Positions 1-8,786 of a stretch of 64,000 bases of DNA are shown piece after piece (the stretch's first letter is position 1; each line of letters opens with the position of its first letter). The notes under the pieces were generated by a model. That model searched no databases and had not been told where the DNA came from. It saw only the letters and a program-made list of their open reading frames with translations. Both the position numbers and the translations under genes were made by a program. Source of the stretch: Nocardia uniformis NBRC 13702 (lineage in GTDB: Bacteria; Actinomycetota; Actinomycetes; Mycobacteriales; Mycobacteriaceae); contig NZ_BDCE01000041.1 of assembly GCF_001613345.1 (NCBI RefSeq), forward strand, positions 1 to 64,000. Reading direction: 5' to 3'.

Positions 1-69
1 ATTGGAACGCCGTACAGCGGCTCTTAGAGTCGGAGCAATCACACTCGGCGACAGACTGATTGGACAACG

Positions 70-876
70 ATGACCATCGAAATCGGCGTATTCCTACCGA
101 CCTCCACACCCGATCCGGAGCAGCCGATCCTCGGCGATATTCGCGCCAGCGCACGGCTCGCCGAGGACCTGGATCTCGGATCGATCTGGGCCACAGATCA
201 TCTCGTCGCGAGCGCACCGATCTTGGACAGCACTGTCGCGCTGGCGACAGCAGCGGCGGTCACCGACCGCATCCGGATCGGATACGGCGTCATGCTGTTG
301 GCCCTGCGCCCGGCCGCGTGGGCGGCAAAGCAGATCAGCACGCTGCAGTATGTGTCCGGGGATCGGCTGCTGGTCGGCGTTGGTACCGGGAACCCGGCGC
401 ATGGCGACACCGGATGGCGCGCGGCCGACAGGTCATTCACCGAGCGTGGCCGCCGCACGGACGAGGCGCTGCGGCTGCTGCCCGATCTCGTCGCCGGGCG
501 GACGACCACCGTGGCGGGCGGTCTCGAGGTGACGCTGGCTCCCGGCTCAACCGTGCCGCCCATCCTGGTGGCGGGCGACGGGAGTCGAGCGCGGAATCGT
601 GCTGCCGCCCACGGTGACGGCTGGATCACCATTGCGCCCAGCCTCAACCAACTCACCACCGCCGCTGACGAATTGCGTGAACTCGCCACCCGATACGACC
701 GGCCCACGCCCGCGATCACCGTTGTCGCACCGTCATTGTCGGCGGTTATCGAGCAGGCCGCCGAACAACTATCCGACCTCGCGGCGGTAGGCGTCGAGCG
801 CGTCATCCTCGCCCCGAGCGGCCCGAACTGGGCGCAGAACTACGAGTTCGCTGCGAAGGTTCGCTCCGCACTGTGA
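70..876 (+). CDS. LLM-class flavin-dependent oxidoreductase
   Basis: This is a 268-residue protein of the bacterial luciferase-like monooxygenase superfamily, which uses FMN or coenzyme F420 to oxidise or reduce small organic substrates in the cytoplasm. The N-terminal strand IGVFLPT, the GYGVMLLALRP stretch after a TDRIRIG segment, and GDRLLVGVGTGN near residue 100 follow the usual barrel pattern. The family is often 280-350 residues, so this is a short member, but the C-terminal VERVILAP strand is present and it looks complete. The ATG follows weak Shine-Dalgarno sequence. It stands alone ahead of a decayed beta-lactamase gene. Which flavin and substrate it uses cannot be told; F420 use is common in such actinobacterial members and is an inference only. 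Confidence 0.8.
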   Translation: MTIEIGVFLPTSTPDPEQPILGDIRASARLAEDLDLGSIWATDHLVASAPILDSTVALATAAAVTDRIRIGYGVMLLALRPAAWAAKQISTLQYVSGDRLLVGVGTGNPAHGDTGWRAADRSFTERGRRTDEALRLLPDLVAGRTTTVAGGLEVTLAPGSTVPPILVAGDGSRARNRAAAHGDGWITIAPSLNQLTTAADELRELATRYDRPTPAITVVAPSLSAVIEQAAEQLSDLAAVGVERVILAPSGPNWAQNYEFAAKVRSAL

Positions 877-933
877 GACCGGCCGTAGCCGAACCCGGCT
901 CGACCGGACTGGACGCGGATCACCAATCCGAGC

Positions 934-1440
934 GTGAATTCCGGATCGCGCGCATGCCGTATCCGCGCGGGGAGCGAACCCCTGTGCGCGGCAGACCTCG
1001 AGCAGTCCCTGCACGCGCTCGATATCGCCGATGGCCGTAAGGTCGCGATCGGTGCCGATGAGCGGGTGGTGATCGCGTCGAGCTTCAGGATCCTGCTCAT
1101 GCTGGAGTGCGGTCGGCAGGTCATGGCGGGCCAGATCGATCCCACCGAGCGGGTACTGGTGCGCGCCGCGGACCGGCTCGGCGGCTGGGGCACCGCGGGC
1201 TGTGCCGATGATGTCGAAATGTCGCTCCGCGATCTGTCGTACTTCGCCATGTCGGTCAGCGATAACAGCGCCGCAGATCTCTTACTCCACCGTATCGGCC
1301 GGGACACCCCCGTATTGCTAGCCACCGAACTCGGCCTCGAGCAGACCCGGGTCATCGGAGCTGGGCACCCGCCGCATCGATATCGACCTGGCCATGGCGC
1401 GCGCGGCTCGAATCGCCGTCGACGCCCTGCGACGGGACGT
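934..1440 (+). pseudogene. Decayed class A beta-lactamase-like gene
   Basis: The reading frame from about 934 matches the central part of serine beta-lactamase-like proteins. It has a segment ERVVIASSFRILLMLE where the catalytic SxxK box should be, then DPTERVLVRAADR, a DDVEMSLRDLS helix and an SVSDNSAAD segment matching the SDN motif. The box reads S-S-F-R, so the essential lysine is replaced by arginine. After RVIG (about 1360) the similarity stops, the frame runs into the next gene, and no KTG-like motif follows. A competing frame (RRIDIDLAMARAARIAVDAL, from about 1373) looks coding-like, which suggests a frameshift near 1365. I read it as a relic, not a working lactamase. Confidence 0.6.
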
Positions 1441-1475
1441 GCCCCGAAGACGTCAAGGCTCCTGGTTACCGCTAG

Positions 1476-1497
1476 TACATCAAACTCATTTGATGTA
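1476..1497. promoter_or_regulatory. ArsR-type operator palindrome
   Basis: There is a perfect inverted repeat with 9-bp arms (TACATCAAA and TTTGATGTA) around a 4-bp spacer, ending 11 bp before the start codon of the ArsR-fusion gene. The core ATCAA-N6-TTGAT is the half-site layout known for ArsR/SmtB regulators, so autoregulation of the downstream gene is the simplest reading. Confidence 0.7.
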
Positions 1498-1508
1498 TTT
1501 TCGGAGGT

Positions 1509-2282
1509 ATGGCGATCGACCGGGTCCCGGTTCCACTGCTCATGCGGATGGCTTCGCACCCGCTGCGCTGGACGCTGCTGACCGAACTGGCCGCCAGCGA
1601 TCGGCGGGTGCGGGAACTGGTCGCGACGGTGGGTGAGCCGCAGAACCTGGTCTCCTACCATTTGCGGCTGCTGCGCTCGGCCGGACTGGTTACGGTGCGG
1701 CGCAGTAATTTCGACGGTCGCGATAGCTATTACCACCTCGACCTCGCCCGCTGTGGCACGGCATTCGCCGAGGCCGCCTCGGCACTGCACCCGGCACTGA
1801 CTCCCACCGCCGCACCACCCTACGGTATGCCCGGTGGTGCGGTGTTGTTTCTGTGCACCGGAAACAGCGCCCGTTCACCCATGGCGGCGGCGCTGCTGCG
1901 ACACCGCAGTGGCGGCCGAGTCGAGGCGGCCAGTGCGGGCAGCCACCCCAAATCCGCGCTGCATCCGAATGCGGTGCGCGTCATGCGCGAGGACTACGAC
2001 ATCGACCTCAGCGGTCACCGCACGACACCGCTGTCCGCCGTCGTCGACCGCCGCTTCGATTACGTGATCACGCTGTGCGACAAAGTCCGTGAGGTCCCGC
2101 GCGATCACGGATCCGCCGAAACGGCGCACTGGAGCCTGCCCGATCCGGCGGCTTCCGGTGACAGCTACCCCGAGTTCCGCCGCATTGCGGCAGAACTCGA
2201 TATCCGCAACCGGCAGCTATTGACGCTGCTCACACCCCTAACCACCGACAGGAGGAACGATCATGTCCAACAACGTAACTGA
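1509..2282 (+). CDS. ArsR regulator fused to arsenate-reductase-like phosphatase
   Basis: The 257-residue protein has two domains. Residues 5-95 form an ArsR winged helix (HPLRWTLLTEL, then NLVSYHLRLLRSAGLV as recognition helix). Residues 110-245 form a low-molecular-weight tyrosine phosphatase/arsenate reductase fold with the P-loop CTGNSARS (CX5R) and an HWSLPDPA segment carrying the catalytic aspartate. Thioredoxin-linked ArsC enzymes relay electrons through two more cysteines. The first is present in ITLCDKVREVP, but the position of the second (normally about seven residues on) is valine, so arsenate reduction by that route is doubtful. GGAGG lies only one base before this ATG, so translation may begin at ATG 1542 or 1548, still upstream of the winged helix. 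A near-adjacent palindrome suggests autoregulation, and the next gene overlaps its end. Confidence 0.85.
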   Translation: MAIDRVPVPLLMRMASHPLRWTLLTELAASDRRVRELVATVGEPQNLVSYHLRLLRSAGLVTVRRSNFDGRDSYYHLDLARCGTAFAEAASALHPALTPTAAPPYGMPGGAVLFLCTGNSARSPMAAALLRHRSGGRVEAASAGSHPKSALHPNAVRVMREDYDIDLSGHRTTPLSAVVDRRFDYVITLCDKVREVPRDHGSAETAHWSLPDPAASGDSYPEFRRIAAELDIRNRQLLTLLTPLTTDRRNDHVQQRN

Positions 2283-2652
2283 GGTGGCCACCGTCCGTTA
2301 CCTCGTCGACGACGTCAGCGCCGCGATCGAGTTCTACACCGAACAGCTCGGCTTCACCCTCGGCCAGGACTTCAGCCCCGCTGTCGCCTTTGTGAGTCGC
2401 GGTCCGCTGCGCCTGCTACTGGCCGGGCCGAAGAGCTCCGCGGCCCGCCCCATGCCGGACGGGGAAATCCCGCAGCCCGGCGGCTGGAATCGCATTCACC
2501 TGATCGTCGACGATATCGCCGCGGAGATCGAGCGATTGCGCGCGGCGGGCGTGCCCTTCCGCAATGACATCGTCGAAGGCCCTGGCGGACAACAGATCCT
2601 GGTCATCGACCCGGCGGGCAACTTCGTCGAACTGTTCCAACCGGCCGAATAG
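2263..2652 (+). CDS. VOC (glyoxalase/bleomycin-resistance fold) protein
   Basis: This is a 129-residue single-module vicinal-oxygen-chelate protein. It has the two beta-alpha-beta-beta-beta units (TVRYLVDDVSAAIEFYTEQLGF at the start, IHLIVDDIAAEIERLRAAG from about residue 80) and ends in the typical DPAGNFVELFQ. It overlaps the ArsR-fusion gene by 20 bases and has its own GGAGGA box, so the two form an operon. In actinobacteria ArsR genes often neighbour VOC proteins such as CadI or the organoarsenical lyase ArsI. This protein has no cysteine at all, so the vicinal cysteine pair of ArsI is absent and a C-As lyase role is unlikely. The substrate is unknown. Confidence 0.8.
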   Translation: MSNNVTEVATVRYLVDDVSAAIEFYTEQLGFTLGQDFSPAVAFVSRGPLRLLLAGPKSSAARPMPDGEIPQPGGWNRIHLIVDDIAAEIERLRAAGVPFRNDIVEGPGGQQILVIDPAGNFVELFQPAE

Positions 2653-2667
2653 GCCGAGGGGTCGGCG

Positions 2668-3678
2668 CTAGTTCGCGACCGGCTCCGCGGCGGCAACCAT
2701 CGCGGTCCCGGTGAGCTCGACCGATCGAACTCGGTCGTCGATCCGGGTCGCGTGATGGGCGGTAATGAGCTCGTCGGCGTGAATACCGGCCGCGAAATCG
2801 TCCAGGTACGACCGGATTTCGGCCGGTGTGCCGACGGCGGTGTACTTCGTCATCGAGGCGAGTTGATGGCCGTTGGGGGAGGCGAGGAAGGCGTCGATCT
2901 CCGCATCGGAGAAGTCGGCGCTCGCCGGTCCGCGCGCGATCATGGCCCGGGCACGAGCACGGTAGGCAACCGCTTTTTGTTCGACAGCGTCGTCGTGGTC
3001 CTCGGCCGCGAAAACATTGACACCCGCCATGACATAGGGCTCGGCAAGCTGTTGCGACGGCTGGAAGGTGTCGCGATAGACAGCGACCGCCTCGTGCAGC
3101 GCGTCCGGCGCGAAATGCGACGCGAACGCGTAGGGCAGCCCCAGGTGCGCGGCGAGTTGGGCTCCGAACAGTGACGAACCCAGAATGTAGAGCGGCACAG
3201 CGGTTTCGGCGCGCGGCACCGCGTTCACGCCCGGCACCTGCGAATTTCCGGTCAGGTATCCCTGTAGTTCGAGTACATCGCGCGGGAAGGAATCCGCGGA
3301 AGCCGGATCACGGCGCAGCGCGTACATGGTCTTCTGATCGCTGCCCGGCGCCCGCCCCAGCCCGAGGTCGATTCGCCCGGGGTACAGGGTCTCCAGCGTG
3401 CCGAACTGTTCGGCGATCACCAGCGGCGAATGATTGGGCAGCATAATTCCGCCCGCACCGAGCCGAATGGTCTCGGTATGCGCCGCCACGTACCCGATGA
3501 GCACACTCGTGGCACTGGAGGCGATCGACTTCATATTGTGATGCTCCGCGTACCACACCCGCCGATAGCCACTGCGTTCCGCGGCGCGCGCCAACGCCAC
3601 ACTGTTATCGAAACTGTCGCGTGCGGTCTGTCCGCGCGCAATGGACGCCAAGTCGAGAATCGATAGAGCGGTGGGCAT
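2668..3678 (-). CDS. LLM-class flavin oxidoreductase, MsnO8-type
   Basis: This is a luciferase-like flavin monooxygenase of about 336 residues. The start [14 protein letters not shown], the [10 protein letters not shown] segment, [19 protein letters not shown] and [19 protein letters not shown] are diagnostic of the subgroup annotated as MsnO8-like or 'alkanal monooxygenase'. The C-terminal [14 protein letters not shown] is the usual ending. I place the start at the ATG at 3678, which has AAAGG about 11 bases ahead; an upstream in-frame ATG at 3720 lacks such a box and adds a non-conserved arginine-rich extension. It is convergent with the VOC gene. FMN is the likely cofactor; the substrate is not known. 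Confidence 0.85.
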   Translation of the reverse strand: MPTALSILDLASIARGQTARDSFDNSVALARAAERSGYRRVWYAEHHNMKSIASSATSVLIGYVAAHTETIRLGAGGIMLPNHSPLVIAEQFGTLETLYPGRIDLGLGRAPGSDQKTMYALRRDPASADSFPRDVLELQGYLTGNSQVPGVNAVPRAETAVPLYILGSSLFGAQLAAHLGLPYAFASHFAPDALHEAVAVYRDTFQPSQQLAEPYVMAGVNVFAAEDHDDAVEQKAVAYRARARAMIARGPASADFSDAEIDAFLASPNGHQLASMTKYTAVGTPAEIRSYLDDFAAGIHADELITAHHATRIDDRVRSVELTGTAMVAAAEPVAN

Positions 3679-3858
3679 GCGGCGCTGCCTTTCGGTAATC
3701 GGAATACGCGATCGAGCCATCTGTACAAGGCACCGAGACGGCCGATTTATGCCGCAACCGACCGAACCACGCCATGACCCTCCGCACCCGGCCGCCCGAC
3801 CTGCGGATTTGTCGGTTCGGCGGAGCCGGGGCGATGTAGTGCCGCGCGCCGGGCGCTA

Positions 3859-4260
3859 TCACCGCGCCGCCGCGTTGCCGCCGGTCCTTTCCCACGCGAC
3901 AACCAGGGTGGCCCGCATGGCGGGGTGATACCGGCAGTGCAGGGGGTAGGAACCCGGTGACGAGGGAGCGGTGAAGGTAACCGTTTCACCGCCGCGGACT
4001 TCGGTGTCGAAGAAGACGGAGAGCTCGGCGGTCACCGAATGTGCGACGTCATCCTTATTGCGGATGGTGATCGTCGCGCCCGGCTCCACGGTCGGCGGCA
4101 TATCGAAGCGGTTACCGTGCACATTGATGAGGTCGCCGACCAATGGGGTACCGGTCGACTCGCCGTCGTTCGACGACGTGCACGCGCTGACGGCGAGTAC
4201 TGCGGCCAGGCCGAACAGCAGGGTGACACGGCGGAGTAGGTGGAACGCGGTGAGCATCAT
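3859..4260 (-). CDS. Cupredoxin-domain lipoprotein (plastocyanin-like)
   Basis: This is an exported protein of about 133 residues. A hydrophobic signal (RRVTLLFGLAAVLAVSAC) ends in a lipobox whose cysteine would be lipidated. A small cupredoxin domain follows: the first histidine ligand is in DVAHSVTAELS, and the C-terminal cluster YPLHCRYHPAMRATLVV supplies Cys, His and Met as for a type 1 copper site. It is therefore probably a membrane-anchored blue copper electron carrier or copper-binding protein. GAGAGGAGAGC precedes two adjacent ATGs at 4260 and 4257; either may be used. It is not clearly part of an operon. The molybdopterin enzyme upstream has the same orientation, but linkage is only a guess. 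Confidence 0.85.
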   Translation of the reverse strand: MMLTAFHLLRRVTLLFGLAAVLAVSACTSSNDGESTGTPLVGDLINVHGNRFDMPPTVEPGATITIRNKDDVAHSVTAELSVFFDTEVRGGETVTFTAPSSPGSYPLHCRYHPAMRATLVVAWERTGGNAAAR

Positions 4261-4334
4261 GCTCTCCTCTCGACACGAAGACCCCCTCGACACCGGAGTA
4301 CCCCGCCTGTCCATTGAAATTCCGGCGCGATGGG

Positions 4335-6296
4335 CTACCGCACCGTGATCCGCACCCGGTTGTCGTGGAAGACCGCCCCGCCGTCGTAATCCGCATCGCG
4401 TTCGGCAATGGTGGCGTTGACGGTGGCACCCTTGTTGAACTTCACCCAGCGGCCTTTGGTGGTGGCCGCGACGCCCGGGCGCACCCGATCGGAGACCTCG
4501 GCGACAGCTTCGAAGGATCCGCGCTCATTGGAGACAAGTACAGGTGTGCCATCCGCGAGATCGAGTGCAGTCGCGTCATCGGGGTGGATGGTGATGCGGG
4601 AATCACCGGCTCGGCGGCGCAATTCGGGATTGGCGCCGAAGGTGCTGTTGAGGAAGTAGTGGGAGGCCGCCGAGATCAGGACGAGGCCGTCGCCGGGGTC
4701 CGCGGGTGGGGTGTAGGACGGCAGTGGTTCGTGTCCGGCCCGCTCCGCCCGCTCGGAGACGAATTGCAGTTTGCCGGAGGGAACGGGCTGCGGATCGACC
4801 TTCAGGAATCCCTCCGACCGGAGACGGTCGAGGTCGTGGCCCTTCAGCAGTTGATTGGCGAGCTCCTCGTCGGAGTCGTACAGGGCCGGTTCGGTCAGGC
4901 CCATGTGGCGGGCGAGTCGGCGGAAGGTCTCGGTGGTGGACAGGCATTCGCCGGGCGGCGCGACAGCGGGGTCGTTCCACACCAGGTACAGATGGCCGTA
5001 CCCGGCGAGGACATCGAGATGCTCGGGCTGCATGGTGGCGGGGAGCACGATATCGGCGTAGTCGACGGTATCGGTCGCAAAGTGCTCCATCACCACGGTG
5101 AACAGATCCTCGCGCGCGAGCCCCTCGATGACCCTCGCCTGATCCGGATTCGAGCCGACCGGATTGGCGGCAATGACGAACAGCGCCTTGACCGGCGGGT
5201 CATCGGTCGCCAAGAGCGCCTCGCCCATCCGCGTCATCGACAGGGTGCGCACCGGCTGCGGCAGCAGGTCCATCCGCAGCAGCTCCGCGTTGTCGAGACG
5301 GAAGTGTCCGCTGGTCGAATAGTGCAGTCCCCCACCGGGAATCGCCCAGTCACCGGTCACACCCGGCAGGCAGGCCAGCACCCGCAGCGCCATACCGCCA
5401 CCGGCGTGCCGCTGCATACCCTGCGAGGCGCGAATCGCGGTGGGTCGGGTGCGGGCGATCCGCTCCCCCAGCGCGACAATCCGTTCGACCGGCAGCCCGG
5501 TGATCTCGGCGACCCGCTCCGGGGTGTATTCCGCTATGCGCTCGCGGAATTCGGGCCAGCCCACGGTGTGCTCGGCAAGGTATGCCAGATCCTCGGCACC
5601 CATCGACACAATGACATTGAGCAGCCCCAGCGCGAGCGCCGCATCGGTGCCGGGTAGCGGCGCGAGGTGTTCGTCGCAGCGATCGGAGGTCTTGGTGCGC
5701 ACCGGATCGATCGAGACCGTATAGGCCCCGCTGTCCTGAATGAATTTCCACAGGTGATGGCCGGAGGTCATCGGATTGGTGCCCCACAGCAGAATCAGCC
5801 GCGACTTGGCGAAATCCTCCGGGTCCATCCCGCCCGAGGTGCCGAGGGTGTATTTCAGCCCCGCGTTACCCGCGATCGAGCAGATGGTCACCTTGTGCAG
5901 ACTGGCCCCGAGCACATTGAAGAATCGCCGCCCGGCGTAGCCCTCCTGCCCCTGCAGGTATCCGAGGCTGCCGGTCCCGTGGAACGGCCAGATCGCCTCA
6001 CCACCGTGCTCGGCAATAACCCCGGTCAGCCGCTGCGAGATCTCCTCGAGTGCCTCATCCCAGCTGATCCGCTCGAACCTGCCCTCACCCTTGCGCCCTA
6101 CCCGCCGCATCGGATAGCGAATCCGCTCCGGCGAATCCACCTGCTCCAGATACCGATTCACCTTCACGCACAACGCGCCCCGGGTCACCGGATGCTCCTT
6201 GTTTCCCCGCAACCGCACCGCCACGCCATCGCGCACGGTCACCACCCACGAGCAGGCGTCCGGACAGTCGAGCGGGCACGCGCCGAGAACCTCCAT
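4335..6296 (-). CDS. Molybdopterin-dependent oxidoreductase (formate dehydrogenase/DMSO reductase family)
   Basis: This large subunit-type enzyme has about 653 residues. The N-terminal CPLDCPDACSW followed by GALCVK supplies four cysteines for a [4Fe-4S] cluster. The middle contains the molybdopterin-binding segments LILLWGTNPMTSGHH, GDWAIPGGGLHYS and FVIAANPVGSNPDQ. The C-terminal domain (RITIHPDDATALDLADG, TTKGRWVKFNKG) is the molydopterin-dinucleotide-binding barrel. No twin-arginine signal is visible, so it is probably cytoplasmic. The metal-ligand residue is not certain from sequence, so the reaction (formate, thiosulfate, nitrate or other) is undefined. The start is uncertain: ATG 6296 lies eight residues before the first cysteine, with GTG 6302 and ATG 6326 as alternatives. 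It is divergent from phosphoketolase. Confidence 0.85.
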   Translation of the reverse strand: MEVLGACPLDCPDACSWVVTVRDGVAVRLRGNKEHPVTRGALCVKVNRYLEQVDSPERIRYPMRRVGRKGEGRFERISWDEALEEISQRLTGVIAEHGGEAIWPFHGTGSLGYLQGQEGYAGRRFFNVLGASLHKVTICSIAGNAGLKYTLGTSGGMDPEDFAKSRLILLWGTNPMTSGHHLWKFIQDSGAYTVSIDPVRTKTSDRCDEHLAPLPGTDAALALGLLNVIVSMGAEDLAYLAEHTVGWPEFRERIAEYTPERVAEITGLPVERIVALGERIARTRPTAIRASQGMQRHAGGGMALRVLACLPGVTGDWAIPGGGLHYSTSGHFRLDNAELLRMDLLPQPVRTLSMTRMGEALLATDDPPVKALFVIAANPVGSNPDQARVIEGLAREDLFTVVMEHFATDTVDYADIVLPATMQPEHLDVLAGYGHLYLVWNDPAVAPPGECLSTTETFRRLARHMGLTEPALYDSDEELANQLLKGHDLDRLRSEGFLKVDPQPVPSGKLQFVSERAERAGHEPLPSYTPPADPGDGLVLISAASHYFLNSTFGANPELRRRAGDSRITIHPDDATALDLADGTPVLVSNERGSFEAVAEVSDRVRPGVAATTKGRWVKFNKGATVNATIAERDADYDGGAVFHDNRVRITVR

Positions 6297-6416
6297 GCTC
6301 ACGATCGTATGGCCAGGTGCCGACATTCGAAGCGCCCCGACCACCTGCCCCGGTCGGTAGAGTGGCTGCTGAATTCTCCATCCGGCGATGTCCGAACGTG
6401 AGGAGAGTGTCAGCGA

Positions 6417-8753
6417 ATGACCCAGCAGGCCGGCGCCGGGGGCGACACCTCGGCCGACAACCTCGACAGCAGCGGCGGCAAGACCATCGCACCGGAGCCC
6501 TATCGACTCGAGGCCGTATCCGGACCGCTCTCACCGGATGAGCTCGCGACAATGGACGCGTGGTGGCGAGCCGCCAACTATCTTTCCGTCGGCCAGATCT
6601 ATCTGATGAGCAATCCGCTGCTGCGTGAACCGCTCCGGCCCGAACACATCAAACCGCGCCTGCTCGGCCATTTCGGCACCGTGCCGGGACTGAATTTGAT
6701 CTGGGCGCACGCGAATCGGGCGATTCGAGAGCGCGACCTCAATGCGGTATTCGTGGCCGGACCGGGGCACGGCGGGCCGGGGCCGAATGCCTGCGGCTGG
6801 CTCGAAGGCACCTATTCCGAGCTCTACAGCGATATTCCGCAGGACGCGGAGGGTATGGGCGCGCTGTTCGCGCAGTTCTCCTTCCCCGGCGGTGTACCGA
6901 GCCACTGTGCGCCGGAGACTCCCGGTTCCTTCCACGAGGGCGGTGAACTGGGCTATTCGCTGCTGCACGCCTTCGGCGCGGCCCTCGACCATCCGGATCT
7001 CACCGTATTCTGCGTAATCGGCGACGGTGAAGCCGAAACCGGCCCCCTGGCGGGCAGCTGGCACGCCAATAAATTCCTCAGTCCGGCCCGCGACGGCGCG
7101 GTGATCCCGATTCTGGCCCTCAATGAATACAAGATCGCCAATCCCACCATCCTGGCCCGGATTCCCGAGGCGGAGCTGGCATCGCTGCTGCGCGGGTACG
7201 GCTACGAGCCGATCATGGTCACGGGTAAGGATCCCGCGACCGTGCATCAGGCCATGGCCGCCGCCACCGACGACTGCCTCGACCAGATCGCCCGGATCCA
7301 GCGGAGCGCACGCGACGGCGGCAATGGCACCCGGCCCACCTGGCCGATGATCGTGCTGCGCACCCCGAAGGGCTGGACCTGCCCGCCGATCGTGGACGGC
7401 AATCCGGTGGAGGGCACCTTCCGCGCCCACCAGGTGCCCCTGCCCGCCGCCCGCACCGACGACGCCCATCGCGAGGTGCTCGAACAGTGGCTGCGGTCCT
7501 ACCGTCCCGACGAGCTGTTCGACGCGACCGGTCGGCCGGTGCCCGTGCTGCGCGAACAGGCACCGGTCGGCGACCGACGCATGAGCGCGAACCCGGTCAC
7601 TAACGGCGGCAGCGCGATTCGCGATCTGCGCCTGCCCGACTGGCGCGATTGCGGGGTCGAGGTGCCCGCGCCGGGGCAGGTGAAGCATGAGGCCACCCGG
7701 GTACTCGGCGGCTGGCTGCGCGAGGTCACCCGCGACAACCCCGACAATTTCCTCACCTTCGCACCCGATGAACTGGCCAGCAATCGCCTCCAGGACATTC
7801 TCGAGGTCACCGGCCGCGACTGGCAGGCCGAAATCGGCGAATTCGATGTGGACCTCGACCGCGGCGGCCGGGTGATCGAGGTGCTCTCCGAGCATATGTG
7901 CCAGGGCCTGCTGGAGGGCTACCTGCTGACCGGCAGGCACGGCGTATTCACCTGCTACGAAGCGTTCATCCACATTGTCGACGCCATGTTCAACCAGCAC
8001 GCCAAATGGCTCGACGCCAGTGCGAAGGTCTCCTGGCGGCGCCCCATCCCCAGCCTGAACTACCTACTGTCCTCCCATGTCTGGCGGCAGGACCACAATG
8101 GTTTCACCCATCAGGATCCCGGATTCCTCGATGTCGTGCTGAACAAGAGCCCCGAGGTCGTGCGGGTCTATCTGCCCCCGGACGCCAATACCCTGCTCTC
8201 GACCTACGACCACTGCCTACGTTCACGGCACTATGTGAATGTCGTTGTGGCGGGTAAACAACCGCAGGAATCGTGGCTGTCGGTTCCGGACGCGGCGGCC
8301 ATACTGCGAGATCGGCTACCCGAGTTGAAGGTTCGCGTGGTCAATGTCGTCGACCTGATGCGGCTGCTCCCCGATACCGAACACCCGCACGGTTTGCCGG
8401 ATAGCGAATTCGACACCCTCTTCACCCGCGACCGCCCGGTCATCTTCGCCTTCCACGGCTATCCCTGGTTGGTGCACCGGCTCACCTACCGCCGCACCAA
8501 CCACAGCGAACTTCATGTCCGCGGATACAAGGAGAAAGGCACCACCACAACGCCTTTCGATATGGTCATGCTCAATGACCTGGACCGCTACCACCTGGTC
8601 ATGGACGTCATCGACCGGGTGCCGACCCTGCGCGAGCGCGCCGCGGGCCTGCGGCAGGAAATGGTCGATGCCCGCTGGACCGCCCGCCTGTGGACCCGCG
8701 AACACGGTGCCGACATCCCGGCGGTCGCCGACTGGAGTTGGCCGGGCGACTGA
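6417..8753 (+). CDS. xfp: Phosphoketolase
   Basis: This is a 778-residue thiamine-diphosphate enzyme that splits xylulose 5-phosphate (and often fructose 6-phosphate) with phosphate into acetyl phosphate and an aldose phosphate. Conserved blocks include [11 protein letters not shown], the [20 protein letters not shown] region, the ThDP motif [20 protein letters not shown], and C-terminal [15 protein letters not shown] and [15 protein letters not shown]. Its length fits the family norm of about 790 residues, so it is complete. The start ATG follows AGAGTGTCAGCGA. It stands alone between a divergent molybdopterin enzyme and a convergent serine hydrolase. No acetate kinase or phosphotransacetylase is seen nearby, so its product must be handled elsewhere in the genome. 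Confidence 0.95.
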   Translation: MTQQAGAGGDTSADNLDSSGGKTIAPEPYRLEAVSGPLSPDELATMDAWWRAANYLSVGQIYLMSNPLLREPLRPEHIKPRLLGHFGTVPGLNLIWAHANRAIRERDLNAVFVAGPGHGGPGPNACGWLEGTYSELYSDIPQDAEGMGALFAQFSFPGGVPSHCAPETPGSFHEGGELGYSLLHAFGAALDHPDLTVFCVIGDGEAETGPLAGSWHANKFLSPARDGAVIPILALNEYKIANPTILARIPEAELASLLRGYGYEPIMVTGKDPATVHQAMAAATDDCLDQIARIQRSARDGGNGTRPTWPMIVLRTPKGWTCPPIVDGNPVEGTFRAHQVPLPAARTDDAHREVLEQWLRSYRPDELFDATGRPVPVLREQAPVGDRRMSANPVTNGGSAIRDLRLPDWRDCGVEVPAPGQVKHEATRVLGGWLREVTRDNPDNFLTFAPDELASNRLQDILEVTGRDWQAEIGEFDVDLDRGGRVIEVLSEHMCQGLLEGYLLTGRHGVFTCYEAFIHIVDAMFNQHAKWLDASAKVSWRRPIPSLNYLLSSHVWRQDHNGFTHQDPGFLDVVLNKSPEVVRVYLPPDANTLLSTYDHCLRSRHYVNVVVAGKQPQESWLSVPDAAAILRDRLPELKVRVVNVVDLMRLLPDTEHPHGLPDSEFDTLFTRDRPVIFAFHGYPWLVHRLTYRRTNHSELHVRGYKEKGTTTTPFDMVMLNDLDRYHLVMDVIDRVPTLRERAAGLRQEMVDARWTARLWTREHGADIPAVADWSWPGD

Positions 8754-8786
8754 CGCCGTATCCCGCTCGAATCCGAGACATCGGTA

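Noticed and set aside
2263..2652. Calling the VOC protein ArsI or CadI
   Set aside because: It lacks any cysteine, including the vicinal pair needed for organoarsenical binding.
4314..5657. 447-codon frame on the plus strand
   Set aside because: It is antisense to the molybdopterin oxidoreductase, has arginine- and glycine-rich composition and no known motif. It is a GC-rich shadow frame.
6531..8000. 489-codon frame on the minus strand
   Set aside because: It is antisense to phosphoketolase, whose motifs are unmistakable. The antisense translation is not protein-like.
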